Assembly (NCBI GenBank): GCA_947165745.1
Contig: CAMVBO010000160.1
Location: 1 to 5,139, forward strand
DNA from: an uncultured Clostridia bacterium
GTDB lineage: Bacteria; Bacillota_A; Clostridia; Christensenellales; Aristaeellaceae
Length of the DNA stretch: 5,139 nucleotides
Direction of reading: 5' to 3'
Shown: positions 5,110-5,139 of the stretch, in pieces
Layout: each line of letters starts with the position of its first letter
Numbering within the stretch: position 1 is the first letter of the stretch
Translations under genes and position numbers: made by a program
Notes under the pieces: generated by a model
What the model saw: the letters and a program-made list of their open reading frames with translations, nothing else
Databases searched by the model: none
Told to the model about the DNA's origin: nothing

Positions 5110-5139
5110 AATATCGGCTGTGGCAGATCCCGCAGGGGC

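Overview
This 5.1 kb window looks chromosomal. The DNA is GC-rich, all recognisable genes lie on the minus strand, and Shine-Dalgarno sequences are strong (GGAGG type). Promoters are sigma-A-like, and hairpin-plus-T-run terminators separate the transcription units. A short-form HisG paired with HisZ, a one-span membrane protein with a Thr-Pro-Glu-Pro stalk, and an SPFH/DUF4177 pair all suggest a high-GC member of the Firmicutes, probably an uncultured gut Clostridia lineage. That placement is inferred from gene style and was not tested by alignment.

Reading in the direction of transcription (right to left), the window holds three units. (1) At 4115-4954 is a single-pass membrane protein with an acidic linker, seven TPEP repeats and an extracytoplasmic domain. 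It has its own promoter near 5016-5045. Its 3' side (3848-4105) has no convincing gene but is dense in RNA-like secondary structure: a 15-bp hairpin nested inside a long-range stem, then two tandem intrinsic terminators. (2) A prohibitin-like SPFH protein (2856-3752) is followed one base later by a 54-residue DUF4177-type protein (2690-2854). The pair is preceded by an extended -10 promoter and closed by a strong terminator at 2654-2684. (3) The start of a histidine biosynthesis operon, hisZ-hisG-hisD, has overlapping gene ends. Its promoter at 2540-2568 carries a perfect 8-bp tandem repeat. hisD runs off the left edge of the window.

HisZ and HisG together form the first enzyme of histidine synthesis (ATP phosphoribosyltransferase, with HisZ as regulatory subunit). 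HisD catalyses the last two oxidations. Further his genes are expected to the left of the window. The two upstream units have no evident link to histidine synthesis.

No defence, mobile or CRISPR system is visible. The items most worth a second look are the structured intergenic element at 3938-4105, the tandem repeat in the his promoter, and the tightly coupled SPFH-DUF4177 pair.
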